Assembly (NCBI GenBank): GCA_018710795.1
Contig: DVJH01000153.1
Span: forward strand, 1-6,892
Direction of reading: 5' to 3'
From: Candidatus Galligastranaerophilus gallistercoris
GTDB lineage: Bacteria > Cyanobacteriota > Vampirovibrionia > Gastranaerophilales > Gastranaerophilaceae
Length of the DNA stretch: 6,892 nucleotides
The notes under the pieces were generated by a model. That model worked only from the letters and a program-made list of their open reading frames with translations. It searched no databases and was not told the origin of the DNA. The first letter of the stretch is position 1. Every line of letters begins with the position of its first letter. Below, in pieces: positions 1 through 6,753 of the stretch. The translations under genes were made by a program, and so were the position numbers.

Positions 1-1
1 G

Positions 2-286
2 GGCATATTTTTTGAAGTTGAAAAAATTGATTTTAATAAAATTAATACGGTAAAACGTTCAAAATTTTATGTTAAAAACGGGGTTAACCCTGTTAATAAT
101 ATTGAATATTATTATCCGAACGATGAAGGCGGGCTTTTGATGGATTTATATTATTGTCCGCTTAAAGATAAAAACCCCGATAATAAAACGATTAAAAAAG
201 TTATTTCGGATGTTTTTGAATTTATACATTATGATATTAAAGATTTGGATAAAATATATCTGAAAATAAAATTTAAGGGGGAATAA
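2..286 (+). CDS. C-terminal 94 residues of an unrecognised protein (5' end outside window)
   Basis: An open frame runs from the left edge to a TAA at 284-286, with no stop in 94 codons. The codon choice matches the rest of the window (Lys AAA, Asp GAT, Ile ATT). The product fragment is polar and rich in Lys, Asn, Asp, Tyr and Phe. It begins GIFFEVEKIDF, has a Tyr-rich stretch (IEYYYPNDEGG, about fragment residues 34-44), and ends in an alternating hydrophobic/charged strand (KIYLKIKFKGE) that suggests a beta-rich C-terminus. No membrane segment or catalytic motif is visible. I do not recognise the family and assign no function. The start is upstream of the window, so total length is unknown. 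It is convergent with typA, and its last codons form the left arm of the shared terminator hairpin. Confidence 0.7.
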   Translation, partial: GIFFEVEKIDFNKINTVKRSKFYVKNGVNPVNNIEYYYPNDEGGLLMDLYYCPLKDKNPDNKTIKKVISDVFEFIHYDIKDLDKIYLKIKFKGE

Positions 287-300
287 ATCCCCCTTTATTT
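275..300. terminator. Bidirectional intrinsic terminator between the partial gene and typA
   Basis: The arms AAGGGGGA (275-282) and TCCCCCTT (288-295) form an 8 bp stem with a 5-base loop at 283-287. On the plus strand the stem is followed by TTTATTTATCTTATTTTT. On the minus strand it is followed by an A/T-rich run (TTAAATTTTATTTT), so it can serve both genes. The stop codon of the plus-strand gene (284-286) lies in the loop, and the typA stop (299-301) is 3 bases beyond the stem. Confidence 0.75.
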
Positions 301-2089
301 ATCTTATTTTTGTTAAATTTGCTTTTCTTATTCTTACATTTTTCGGCGTTACTTCGACAAGCTCGTCATCTCCTATATATTCAAGACAATCTTCAAGGCT
401 CATAATCCTCGGCGCTTGCAGAGTAACCATAACGTCAGCAGTTGCCGATCTCATATTGGTTAATTTTTTGGTTTTGCATATATTGACCGCAATATCCTGC
501 GGGCGGTTACATTCGCCTATAATCATTCCTTTATAGACTTTTGTTTTCGGGGTTACAAAAAATACGCCTCTGTCTTCAAACTGATGAAGTGCATAAGGAA
601 TTGCTTCGCCGTCTTCAAACGCAATTAAAGAACCGCTTCTCTGGCGCTGCATATCGCCTGCGTAGGGGGCATATTTTTCAAAAGTATGATACATAATCCC
701 TTCGCCTTTTGTCATTCTTATAAATTCGGATCTGAAACCGATAAGACCTCTTGCGGGGATTGAAAAATCAATGTTTGTTCTTTTTAATCCCGTTTCCATA
801 TTCTGCATCTGCCCTTTTCTGTTTGAAATTCTTTCAATGACAGAGCCCGTATATTCATCCGGAACATCAACGATTAAATTTTCATAAGGTTCCAATAATT
901 CGCCTTCAGAGTCTTTTTTATATATAACTTCGGGCTTTGAAACCTGAAATTCGTACCCTTCTCTTCTCATTTGTTCGATTAAAATCGATAAATGTAATTC
1001 GCCTCTGCCCGACACTTTGAAAACATCGGTAGAATCCGTATCTTCAACACGAAGCGAAACATTTTTTTCAAGTTCTAAGTATAATCTTTTTCTTAACTGG
1101 CGGCTTGTAACAAATTTTCCTTCCTGTCCCGCAAAGGGTGAATCGTTAACGGAAAAATTCATCTGCAATGTAGGTTCATCAATATGAATTAAAGGAAGCG
1201 CCACAGGGTTTACAAGAGAAGAAACCGTTTCTCCGATTTGAATGTCTGAAAAACCTGCAATGCCTACAATGTCGCCCGATTCCGCTTCATCAATTTCAAC
1301 TCTTCCCAAATCTTTAAAACCATAGAGCTTTGTTATTTTTCCTTTTTGGAAAGTTCCGTCCGATTTAATTAAGGTTACGGTTTCTTGCGATTTCATTTTG
1401 CCGTTTATAATTCTTCCGATTGCGATACGTCCGACATATTCGTTGTAATCAAGCGTTGTTGCCTGAAATTGCAGTGTTGCTTCATCGTCGCCTTCGGGCG
1501 GCTGGATGTTTTCTAAAATACAATCCAAAAGCGGAATTATATTTGTTGATTCATCCGTTAATTCTTTTTTTGCGAATTTATGCAGAGAACTTGCATAAAT
1601 AATCGGGAAATCAATTAAATCTTCTCTGTCGGTAAGCTCCGTAAAAAGGTCAAAAACTTTATCTATCGTGCCGTTTGGATCGGCTCCCTGTTTATCTATT
1701 TTGTTTACTACAAGGATGATTTTTAATCCAAGTTCAAGCGCTTTTGATAAAACAAATCTTGTCTGGGGCATGGGTCCTTCCTGAGCGTCAACAATTAAAA
1801 GAGCGCCGTCCACCATTCCCAAAACCCTCTCGACTTCGCCTCCGAAATCGGCGTGGCCTGGGGTGTCTACAATGTTAATTTTAACTCCTTTATATTGAAC
1901 GGAAACGTTTTTGGATAAAATCGTTATCCCTCTTTCTCTTTCAATGTCGTTATTATCAAGAACGCATTCTATCTGTTCCTGGTGTTCTTTAAAAACACCC
2001 GTTTGCTGCAGAAAACAATCCACAAGGGTTGTTTTGCCGTGGTCAACGTGCGCAATTATTGCTATATTTCTTATATTCTTCTTTTTCAT
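299..2089 (-). CDS. typA: Ribosome-associated translational GTPase TypA/BipA
   Basis: The 596-residue protein is close to the usual BipA length (about 600) and appears complete. BipA is a cytoplasmic GTPase of the EF-G/LepA group that binds the ribosome and supports growth under stress or cold and late ribosome assembly. Visible motifs are the P-loop AHVDHGKT (13-20), switch I ERGITI (52-57), DTPGH (75-79), NKID (129-132) and YASSL (165-169). The EF-Tu-like domain II follows, then EF-G-like domains III and V. The BipA-specific C-terminal domain comes last, with RGLIGFRSEF (about 445-455), the KKLTNMRS loop and a DDELVEVTPK ending. The start is supported by AGGA placed 9 bases before the ATG and by the usual MKKKNIRNIAIIAHVDHGKT beginning. 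The gene lies 61 bp downstream of an unknown 195-residue gene on the same strand. I found no convincing promoter in that gap, so co-transcription is likely. No key residue is missing. Confidence 0.97.
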   Translation of the reverse strand: MKKKNIRNIAIIAHVDHGKTTLVDCFLQQTGVFKEHQEQIECVLDNNDIERERGITILSKNVSVQYKGVKINIVDTPGHADFGGEVERVLGMVDGALLIVDAQEGPMPQTRFVLSKALELGLKIILVVNKIDKQGADPNGTIDKVFDLFTELTDREDLIDFPIIYASSLHKFAKKELTDESTNIIPLLDCILENIQPPEGDDEATLQFQATTLDYNEYVGRIAIGRIINGKMKSQETVTLIKSDGTFQKGKITKLYGFKDLGRVEIDEAESGDIVGIAGFSDIQIGETVSSLVNPVALPLIHIDEPTLQMNFSVNDSPFAGQEGKFVTSRQLRKRLYLELEKNVSLRVEDTDSTDVFKVSGRGELHLSILIEQMRREGYEFQVSKPEVIYKKDSEGELLEPYENLIVDVPDEYTGSVIERISNRKGQMQNMETGLKRTNIDFSIPARGLIGFRSEFIRMTKGEGIMYHTFEKYAPYAGDMQRQRSGSLIAFEDGEAIPYALHQFEDRGVFFVTPKTKVYKGMIIGECNRPQDIAVNICKTKKLTNMRSATADVMVTLQAPRIMSLEDCLEYIGDDELVEVTPKNVRIRKANLTKIR

Positions 2090-2150
2090 TGTTGTTAATC
2101 CTGATAGTTTTGATTTTGTTATATTACTTCAATATTTTATAATAAACATT

Positions 2151-2738
2151 TTATATATTAAGCGTTTTTTCTTCATCTATGAATGTATCGCCGTCGCAAT
2201 AAAAATAATTGTATCGTATTTTGTTTATTCTGCCGCTTTTATCGCTCTCAAAATTAAACGAGCTCAAAGGCCTTCCTTTTTCTCCGTTTTCAGTTAAATC
2301 AAGAAGCTTTTTATCTCTTCTTATATAAATATTTTGTCTGTTTATTTTATATAAAGCCCGGCTTGAAAGTTCAACCTGTTCACTCATCGGCATTGAAGAA
2401 TCGGCTCCTTTTTCATATTCTTCTTCAAGGGCAGTTCTTTCTTTTCTTGCTTCGTCTTCAATTTGTCTTGCTTTTATGGCTTCAGGGCCCGTGAATAAAT
2501 AAAGATCGCCTTGTATTCTTCTTGTATAAATATCTTCGTTATTGTTATAATAACCAAGCTGGGCGCGCATAAACGAGCCTATTTTTCTTGATGTGTCTTT
2601 ATCATAAATTGAACTTCTTTTGCCCCTTGTTGCGTTTATAATTTCTGCAGATGAAGGGTCGAATTTAGAATCCTTAAAATTACCCATAGGGTTGGTATCT
2701 GAATTAATTTTTATTGCTCTTTTAAATGATATTTCCAT
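2151..2738 (-). CDS. Unrecognised 195-residue soluble protein upstream of typA
   Basis: The gene has an ATG start with a strong ribosome site, GAGGGAG, 6 bases before it, and a consensus -10 box further upstream, so it is very likely real. The product has no signal peptide, membrane segment or cysteine-based metal site; its only Cys is C181. The N-terminal third is polar and probably loosely folded (NSDTNPMGNFKDSKFDPSS, 12-30). A middle section reads LRR-like in composition but has no repeat (about 58-90, with DLYLFTGPEAIKARQ at 78-92). A highly charged helix follows at about 89-112 (Arg/Glu/Lys-rich, possibly a short coiled coil). A basic segment spans 127-145 (YIRRDKKLL), and the C-terminus is aromatic and beta-like (IRYNYFYCDGDTFIDEE). 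I do not recognise the family. Position before typA suggests shared transcription but gives no function. Its style resembles lineage-restricted small proteins of gut Melainabacteria, a weak impression from memory. Confidence 0.8.
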   Translation of the reverse strand: MEISFKRAIKINSDTNPMGNFKDSKFDPSSAEIINATRGKRSSIYDKDTSRKIGSFMRAQLGYYNNNEDIYTRRIQGDLYLFTGPEAIKARQIEDEARKERTALEEEYEKGADSSMPMSEQVELSSRALYKINRQNIYIRRDKKLLDLTENGEKGRPLSSFNFESDKSGRINKIRYNYFYCDGDTFIDEEKTLNI

Positions 2739-2860
2739 ATTTTTCTCCCTCTTTTTTTATTCATTATAAAACACAAGAAAAAATAAGTTTTCGTTTTGCT
2801 TTACTATTGTCGGTTTTAAAAGTAGAATTATAAAAAGACGTTATATAAAGGGGGAGAAAA
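2739..2860. promoter_or_regulatory. Divergent promoter region between the 195-residue gene and glyA
   Basis: This 122 bp gap separates divergent genes. For glyA (plus), a plausible promoter is TTGTCG at 2807-2812, a 16 bp spacer and TATAAA at 2829-2834, leaving an untranslated leader of roughly 20 bases that ends in the site GGGGGAG (2850-2856 region) just before ATG 2861. For the minus-strand gene there is a perfect -10, TATAAT (plus 2763-2768), with no clear -35 at 16-18 bp. The two leaders are closely alike near the start codons (GGGAGAAAAAT and GGGGGAGAAAA). The glyA leader is too short for a glycine, SAM or folate riboswitch. Confidence 0.55.
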
Positions 2861-4114
2861 ATGGAGCTCAATGTTATAAGAAAAGAAGATATTGAAGTTG
2901 CAAAATATATAGAAGCAGAATTAAAAAGACAGCAAAATACGATTGAATTAATTGCAAGCGAAAATTTTACGTCTCCTGCCGTTATGGCGGCGCAGGGCAG
3001 CGTTTTAACAAATAAATATGCTGAAGGAAAACCCTATAAAAGGTTTTATAACGGATGCGAAAATGTTGATAAAATTGAGGAACTTGCCGTTGAAAGATGT
3101 AAAAAACTTTTTGGTTGCGACCATGCGAACGTTCAGCCTCATTCAGGGGCGCAAGCCAATATGGCGGTATTTTTATATGCACTGAAGGCGGGCGATACGG
3201 TTCTTGGCATGGATTTATCAAACGGAGGGCACTTAACCCACGGTTCACCCGTTAATTTTTCGGGGTTATATTTTAACATTGTAAGCTACGGAGTCAATGA
3301 AAACGGCGAGATTGATTATGACGAATTGGAAAAAATTGCGCTTGAAGCAAAACCTAAATTAATAATAGCGGGAGCAAGCAACTATTCTAAAATAATCGAT
3401 TTTAAAAGATTTAAAGAAATAGCCGATAAAACGGGCGCATATTTAATGGCGGATATTGCGCACATTGCCGCTCTCGTTGCGGGAGGAGTTCACCCGAGCC
3501 CCGTTCCTTATGCCGATTTTGTAACCACGACAACTCATAAAACCTTAAGAGGTCCCAGAGGCGGCATAATTATGTGCAAAGAATGCCATGCGCAAGGAAT
3601 TGATAAAGCGGTGTTCCCGGGGGTTCAAGGCGGGCCTTTGGAACATGTTATCGCTGCAAAAGCGGTAGCTTTGAAAGAAGCTCTGCAGCCCGAATTTAGA
3701 GAATATGCAAATCAGATAATAAAAAATGCAAAAGTATTGGCTGAAACTCTTATGAGTGAAGGAATAGATATAGTAGGCAACGGCACTCAAAATCATCTTA
3801 TGACCGTTAATTTGATTAAACTTGATAAAACGGGAAAAGATGTTGCAAACGAACTTGAAGAAATCGGAATTACGGCAAATAAAAATACCGTCCCCAATGA
3901 CCCCAAATCGCCTTTTGTAACTTCGGGCGTCAGAATCGGAGTTCCTGCGGCAACAACGAGGGGTTTCAAGGAAGAAGAAATGAAACAGATAGGAAAAATT
4001 ATTGCCGATTGCATTTTGGGGCGTGATACAAAAGAACATTTAAGAGAAAAAACATTGAAATTATGTAATGATTTTCCTTTGTATCCCGAGCTGAACGAAA
4101 TTTGCAAAGTATAA
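2861..4114 (+). CDS. glyA: Serine hydroxymethyltransferase
   Basis: The 417-residue product is a complete PLP enzyme that converts serine and tetrahydrofolate to glycine and 5,10-methylene-tetrahydrofolate in the cytoplasm, supplying one-carbon units. Motifs in order: IELIASENFTSP (28-39), NKYAEG (51-56), HSGAQAN (94-100), GGHLTHGSPVNFSG (122-135), DIAH (198-201) and the PLP lysine motif TTTTHKTLRGPRGG (222-235, K227). PGVQGGPLEH comes next, then the substrate carboxylate region NDPKSPFVTSGVRIG. Numbering runs two behind the E. coli enzyme, so H124, D198, H201 and K227 match H126, D200, H203 and K229. The loop usually seen as EGYPGKRYYGGCE reads EGKPYKRFYNGCE here (55-67), so one of the paired tyrosines is Phe (F62); Y53, E55 and Y63 are kept. 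The start is set by GGGGGAG just upstream. The gene is monocistronic: divergent from the left gene and closed by a hairpin terminator. Confidence 0.97.
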   Translation: MELNVIRKEDIEVAKYIEAELKRQQNTIELIASENFTSPAVMAAQGSVLTNKYAEGKPYKRFYNGCENVDKIEELAVERCKKLFGCDHANVQPHSGAQANMAVFLYALKAGDTVLGMDLSNGGHLTHGSPVNFSGLYFNIVSYGVNENGEIDYDELEKIALEAKPKLIIAGASNYSKIIDFKRFKEIADKTGAYLMADIAHIAALVAGGVHPSPVPYADFVTTTTHKTLRGPRGGIIMCKECHAQGIDKAVFPGVQGGPLEHVIAAKAVALKEALQPEFREYANQIIKNAKVLAETLMSEGIDIVGNGTQNHLMTVNLIKLDKTGKDVANELEEIGITANKNTVPNDPKSPFVTSGVRIGVPAATTRGFKEEEMKQIGKIIADCILGRDTKEHLREKTLKLCNDFPLYPELNEICKV

Positions 4115-4143
4115 AAAGAGAGCTTTTATGCTCTCTTTTTTTT
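4114..4143. terminator. Bidirectional intrinsic terminator shared by glyA and the glycosyltransferase gene
   Basis: AAAAGAGAGC (4114-4123) pairs with GCTCTCTTTT (4130-4139), a 10 bp stem with a 6-base loop (4124-4129). Eight T residues run through 4136-4143 on the plus strand, a strong ending for glyA. On the minus strand the stem is followed by TTTTT, so it also ends the two-gene glycan operon. The glyA stop (4112-4114) touches the stem base. The glycosyltransferase stop (4126-4128 on the minus strand) is in the loop, and the right arm encodes its last residues (KKRA). Confidence 0.9.
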
Positions 4144-5043
4144 GGAATTAATAAAGGTGTATAATCTTTTTAAGCGGATTAAAAATTTCCCTTTTAAATA
4201 TTCCAAATAAGGATATTTAACATTAAAAATCAAAGAATATTTTTTTAAAACTTCTTTTTTTAAATTTTTATCCGCTTTTGAGTATAGAAAATCAAGCGAA
4301 ATTAAACTTCTTTTTTTAATTAAGCCGTAATAATAATCATAATTTTTATTGTTTAAAATAAATTCAATGCATTTTTTATAAATATCAAGTTCATATAAAT
4401 CATCCGACGTTATATTCTTATGCGAGATTGAATTATCTCTTATTAAGCAATGATATGTACCTTTTTTTGAATATGTGATTTTTTCGGTTAAAACAATTGA
4501 CATAAAAGCGGGAAAAATATCTTCGCCCCTTGTTAAATCAAATTTAATATTATTTTTAATTAAAAAACTTTTTTTAAAGATTTTTGCCCAAGGGGCGGTT
4601 CTTTGTACAAAAACAATTTCTTTTAAATCGTTTGGCGCCAAAAGATGAGTTTTTGATTTATTTTTCGTGTGGTTTTCAATTTTTAAATTTACCGCAATAT
4701 CAAAATCGTTTTCTTTGATTTTATTATACAGGTTTAGAAAATAATCATCCGAAATAAAATCATCATTATCGACAAAACCTATGTATTCTCCCCTTGCAAA
4801 TAAAATCCCCTTGTTTCTTGATGCGCCCGTTCCTATATTTTTATCGTTATTTATTAAAACAATTCTTTTATCCCTTTTTTTGTATTCTTCTAAAATTTTG
4901 TCGGTATTATCGGTTGATTTATCGTTAATTATAATAATTTCAATATTATCGAGTTTTTGGCAAAGTATACCGTTTAAGCATTTTTCAATATGCTCTTTTG
5001 CGTTATATACGGGAATTATGACGGAGAGAATCGGTTTTATCAT
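4126..5043 (-). CDS. Family 2 glycosyltransferase (GT-A fold)
   Basis: The 305-residue product is a typical short GT2 enzyme that would transfer a sugar from a nucleotide-sugar donor to a growing surface glycan. It shows the opening strand LSVIIPVYNA (6-15), IINDKSTDNT (38-47; D41 is a nucleotide-contact residue in the family), the GASRNKG motif (73-79), and the metal-binding DxD region FVDNDD (90-95). Further on are a WAKIF motif (152-156) and GED (173-175), likely holding the catalytic base. The last third is Lys/Tyr-rich with no strong membrane span, so it is probably a peripheral enzyme on the inner face of the membrane. The start is set by AAGGG 5 bases before ATG. It lies 18 bp after the RgpF-like gene, in one operon. 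It looks poorer in G+C than glyA: 13 G/C in the 60 bases 4261-4320 against 31 in 3481-3540. Donor and acceptor cannot be read from sequence. Confidence 0.93.
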   Translation of the reverse strand: MIKPILSVIIPVYNAKEHIEKCLNGILCQKLDNIEIIIINDKSTDNTDKILEEYKKRDKRIVLINNDKNIGTGASRNKGILFARGEYIGFVDNDDFISDDYFLNLYNKIKENDFDIAVNLKIENHTKNKSKTHLLAPNDLKEIVFVQRTAPWAKIFKKSFLIKNNIKFDLTRGEDIFPAFMSIVLTEKITYSKKGTYHCLIRDNSISHKNITSDDLYELDIYKKCIEFILNNKNYDYYYGLIKKRSLISLDFLYSKADKNLKKEVLKKYSLIFNVKYPYLEYLKGKFLIRLKRLYTFINSKKKRA

Positions 5044-5061
5044 TTTTGCCCTTAGATAAAA

Positions 5062-6645
5062 TTATTTTTTCATAAGATTGTATTCAACGGTATCCGAATA
5101 AACTTTTGATATTTCAACAGGCGAAACATTGCCTTCCAAAAAACCGTATTTTTGGTTCAGCAATGAAAAAATTATTCCTTTGTTAAGCCCGTTATCGCAC
5201 TCAAAATCAATAACATCGTTAATTTTATCGATTGATTCTTTTTTAATCCAAAAAACGTTGTGCAATGACTTTAAGTATTCTATATCCGTTTTTATATTTA
5301 TATCCATTTTTTCCGTGAATTCAATCAGATTTTTATTTTGAATTTTGGTGTATACGGCTTTATTTATATACGGAAGCGGGGATAAAATTCCCAAACGGGG
5401 ATTTTTTTCAAAAGTATTTAAAATGTTATTTATGTAAATTCTGTTTTTTATAACCGAATTTAAAAGATATTTAACATAATCGGTTTTTTGAATTTTGTTT
5501 AGATTTTTTATGTTTTCTTCTTCCAATACAAACATGCAAATTGCGCCGTATTTACCGGACAGACTTTTTATCTGTTTAAAACAGCTTATATTGTTATCCA
5601 GAACGGTAATTCTAACGCCGTCTTTTTTCAGGGGTTCTTTTTTGTTGATTGCGTATATATCAAGCAGACCGAATGTATCTTTAATGTATTCTTTTAGTGT
5701 ATTAAGAAAATCTTCATCAATATAATTAAAAATAAATGCCGCTTTTTTTGAAACAAAATTTTCTCTTGTTTTATCGGATAAAATATAGTTTAAGTGAAGA
5801 TTTTTTTTGATTTCATATGCGCTCAGAGTTTTTACGGTTTCTTCAATTATAAAATCCAAATTGTAATCGGTTTCGTTTTTTATATAAGATAAGGCATTAT
5901 ATATTTTATTCGGATACAATTCATAGGGCATTTTGCCGTACCCTTTTATAAGAGAATTTTTTTCAATAACGGGGCAGGTATATTCTTTGATTAAGATATC
6001 GGGTATATAATCAGGGTCAATTTTTCCGTATTTTAAAATATCATTATTCGTGCAGTCGGTATATTTAAAATTAAGACTTTTAAAATATTGCGTAAAATTA
6101 ATTTCAAATTCCCTTGAATCGTTTTTGTTTTTTATTTTTTTTAAATCTTCAAAATAATTTTTAAATCTCGGGTCTTTAAACATTGTTTTTCTTACGGAAA
6201 AGAAATGGGCATGGATATATTCTTTTTGTTCAAAGTTAAAGTTTATTACATTTTTGTTTAAAGGCGGGCATTTCACGGTTGACCAGAAATCAACGTCACA
6301 TTTGTTCATTTTATTAAAAAATGCGCCAAACGGATATATCGGCCCCATGCAATTTGAGCTTGCAAAAATTATTTCGTCATAAAAATTCAGTTTTTCATTT
6401 CCGATACAAAAGAAACCCTTTCTGTAGCAATAAAACAACGGAGCTTTTGTTTCTCTTTCGTATAATGCCGGTTTTATGCATTCAAATTTTTGCTTTTCTT
6501 TTTCATCGATTTTGCCGTTTATTATGACGATAATTTCATTAACCGCTTCTTTAAGTTTGGACAGAAAATAAAGTACATACGAAGGAACAACTTTCCTTTC
6601 GGGATTATAGACATATATTGCAATTCTTTTTGGTGATTTAATCAT
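5062..6645 (-). CDS. RgpF-like rhamnan synthesis protein, divergent
   Basis: The 527-residue product resembles the RgpF (rhamnan synthesis F) family, whose streptococcal members, near 580 residues, act in making rhamnose polysaccharide. Supporting features are the start KRIAIYVYNPE (6-16), VPSYVLYFLSKLK (20-32), MGPIYPF (100-106), FNKMNKCDVDFW (110-121), YIHAHFFSVRKTMF (143-156, family HIQSYF-like), DYIPDILIKEYTCPVI (212-227), NPRLGILSPLPY (415-426) and NVFWIKKESI (463-472). Several family motifs appear lost. The NDS-type motif before GPIYPF reads SSN (96-98), the N-terminal REN-GFDFGAYK pattern reads RETKAPLFYCYRKG (64-77), and the second-half NRGRDIGPFL and KIHTKKS motifs are not recognisable around 348-377. 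No signal peptide or clear membrane span is seen. No Shine-Dalgarno site precedes the ATG, but no nearby alternative start exists. It is first in an operon with the GT2 gene and divergent from rmlB. Family call is good; activity is uncertain. Confidence 0.75.
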   Translation of the reverse strand: MIKSPKRIAIYVYNPERKVVPSYVLYFLSKLKEAVNEIIVIINGKIDEKEKQKFECIKPALYERETKAPLFYCYRKGFFCIGNEKLNFYDEIIFASSNCMGPIYPFGAFFNKMNKCDVDFWSTVKCPPLNKNVINFNFEQKEYIHAHFFSVRKTMFKDPRFKNYFEDLKKIKNKNDSREFEINFTQYFKSLNFKYTDCTNNDILKYGKIDPDYIPDILIKEYTCPVIEKNSLIKGYGKMPYELYPNKIYNALSYIKNETDYNLDFIIEETVKTLSAYEIKKNLHLNYILSDKTRENFVSKKAAFIFNYIDEDFLNTLKEYIKDTFGLLDIYAINKKEPLKKDGVRITVLDNNISCFKQIKSLSGKYGAICMFVLEEENIKNLNKIQKTDYVKYLLNSVIKNRIYINNILNTFEKNPRLGILSPLPYINKAVYTKIQNKNLIEFTEKMDINIKTDIEYLKSLHNVFWIKKESIDKINDVIDFECDNGLNKGIIFSLLNQKYGFLEGNVSPVEISKVYSDTVEYNLMKK

Positions 6646-6753
6646 AAGATAATATTAACATATTCGGCAAAATTTTAATAAAAAAAGTTGAAAGGCGTAA
6701 AGATTCATAGTAGCATTATTTTATCGGCAGTCTAAAAGGCGGAAAAAAGAAGG
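6646..6753. promoter_or_regulatory. Divergent promoter region between the RgpF-like gene and rmlB
   Basis: This 108 bp gap separates divergent genes. For rmlB (plus) there is a good -35, TTGAAA (6688-6693), then exactly 17 bp, then TAGCAT (6711-6716), a 4-of-6 match to the -10 consensus; transcription would start near 6722. For the minus-strand gene, the closest -10-like box is TAATAT (plus 6652-6657), so near the ATG that the transcript would have almost no leader; no good -35 accompanies it. No operator-like inverted repeat stands out. Confidence 0.45.

Noticed and set aside
2090..2150. Separate typA promoter; tandem TATAAAAT-like boxes on the minus strand around 2133-2158
   Set aside because: The boxes lack a matching -35 and could be base-composition chance; co-transcription with the upstream gene is simpler.
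1911..2297. Plus-strand open frame of 128 codons with a hydrophobic middle, opposite the start of typA and the end of the 195-residue gene
   Set aside because: It spans two real minus-strand genes and their gap, and has no ribosome site; the hydrophobicity comes from A/T-rich complementary sequence.
2770..2860. Riboswitch or attenuator upstream of glyA
   Set aside because: The likely leader is only about 20 bases and the gap holds no G/C-rich stem or terminator-like hairpin.
3545..4039. Minus-strand open frame opposite glyA
   Set aside because: It is fully antisense to well-conserved SHMT codons, has odd Phe/Cys/Arg-rich composition and lacks its own signals.
4136..4143. A8 run in the GT2 coding strand as a programmed slippage or frameshift site
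   Set aside because: It lies within the last seven codons and is explained by the shared terminator T-run; slippage would change only a few terminal residues.
4781..5059. Plus-strand frame that looks like a small hydrophobic membrane protein
   Set aside because: It is antisense to the GT2 N-terminus; Leu/Ile/Ser-rich product is expected opposite Lys/Asn/Asp-rich codons.
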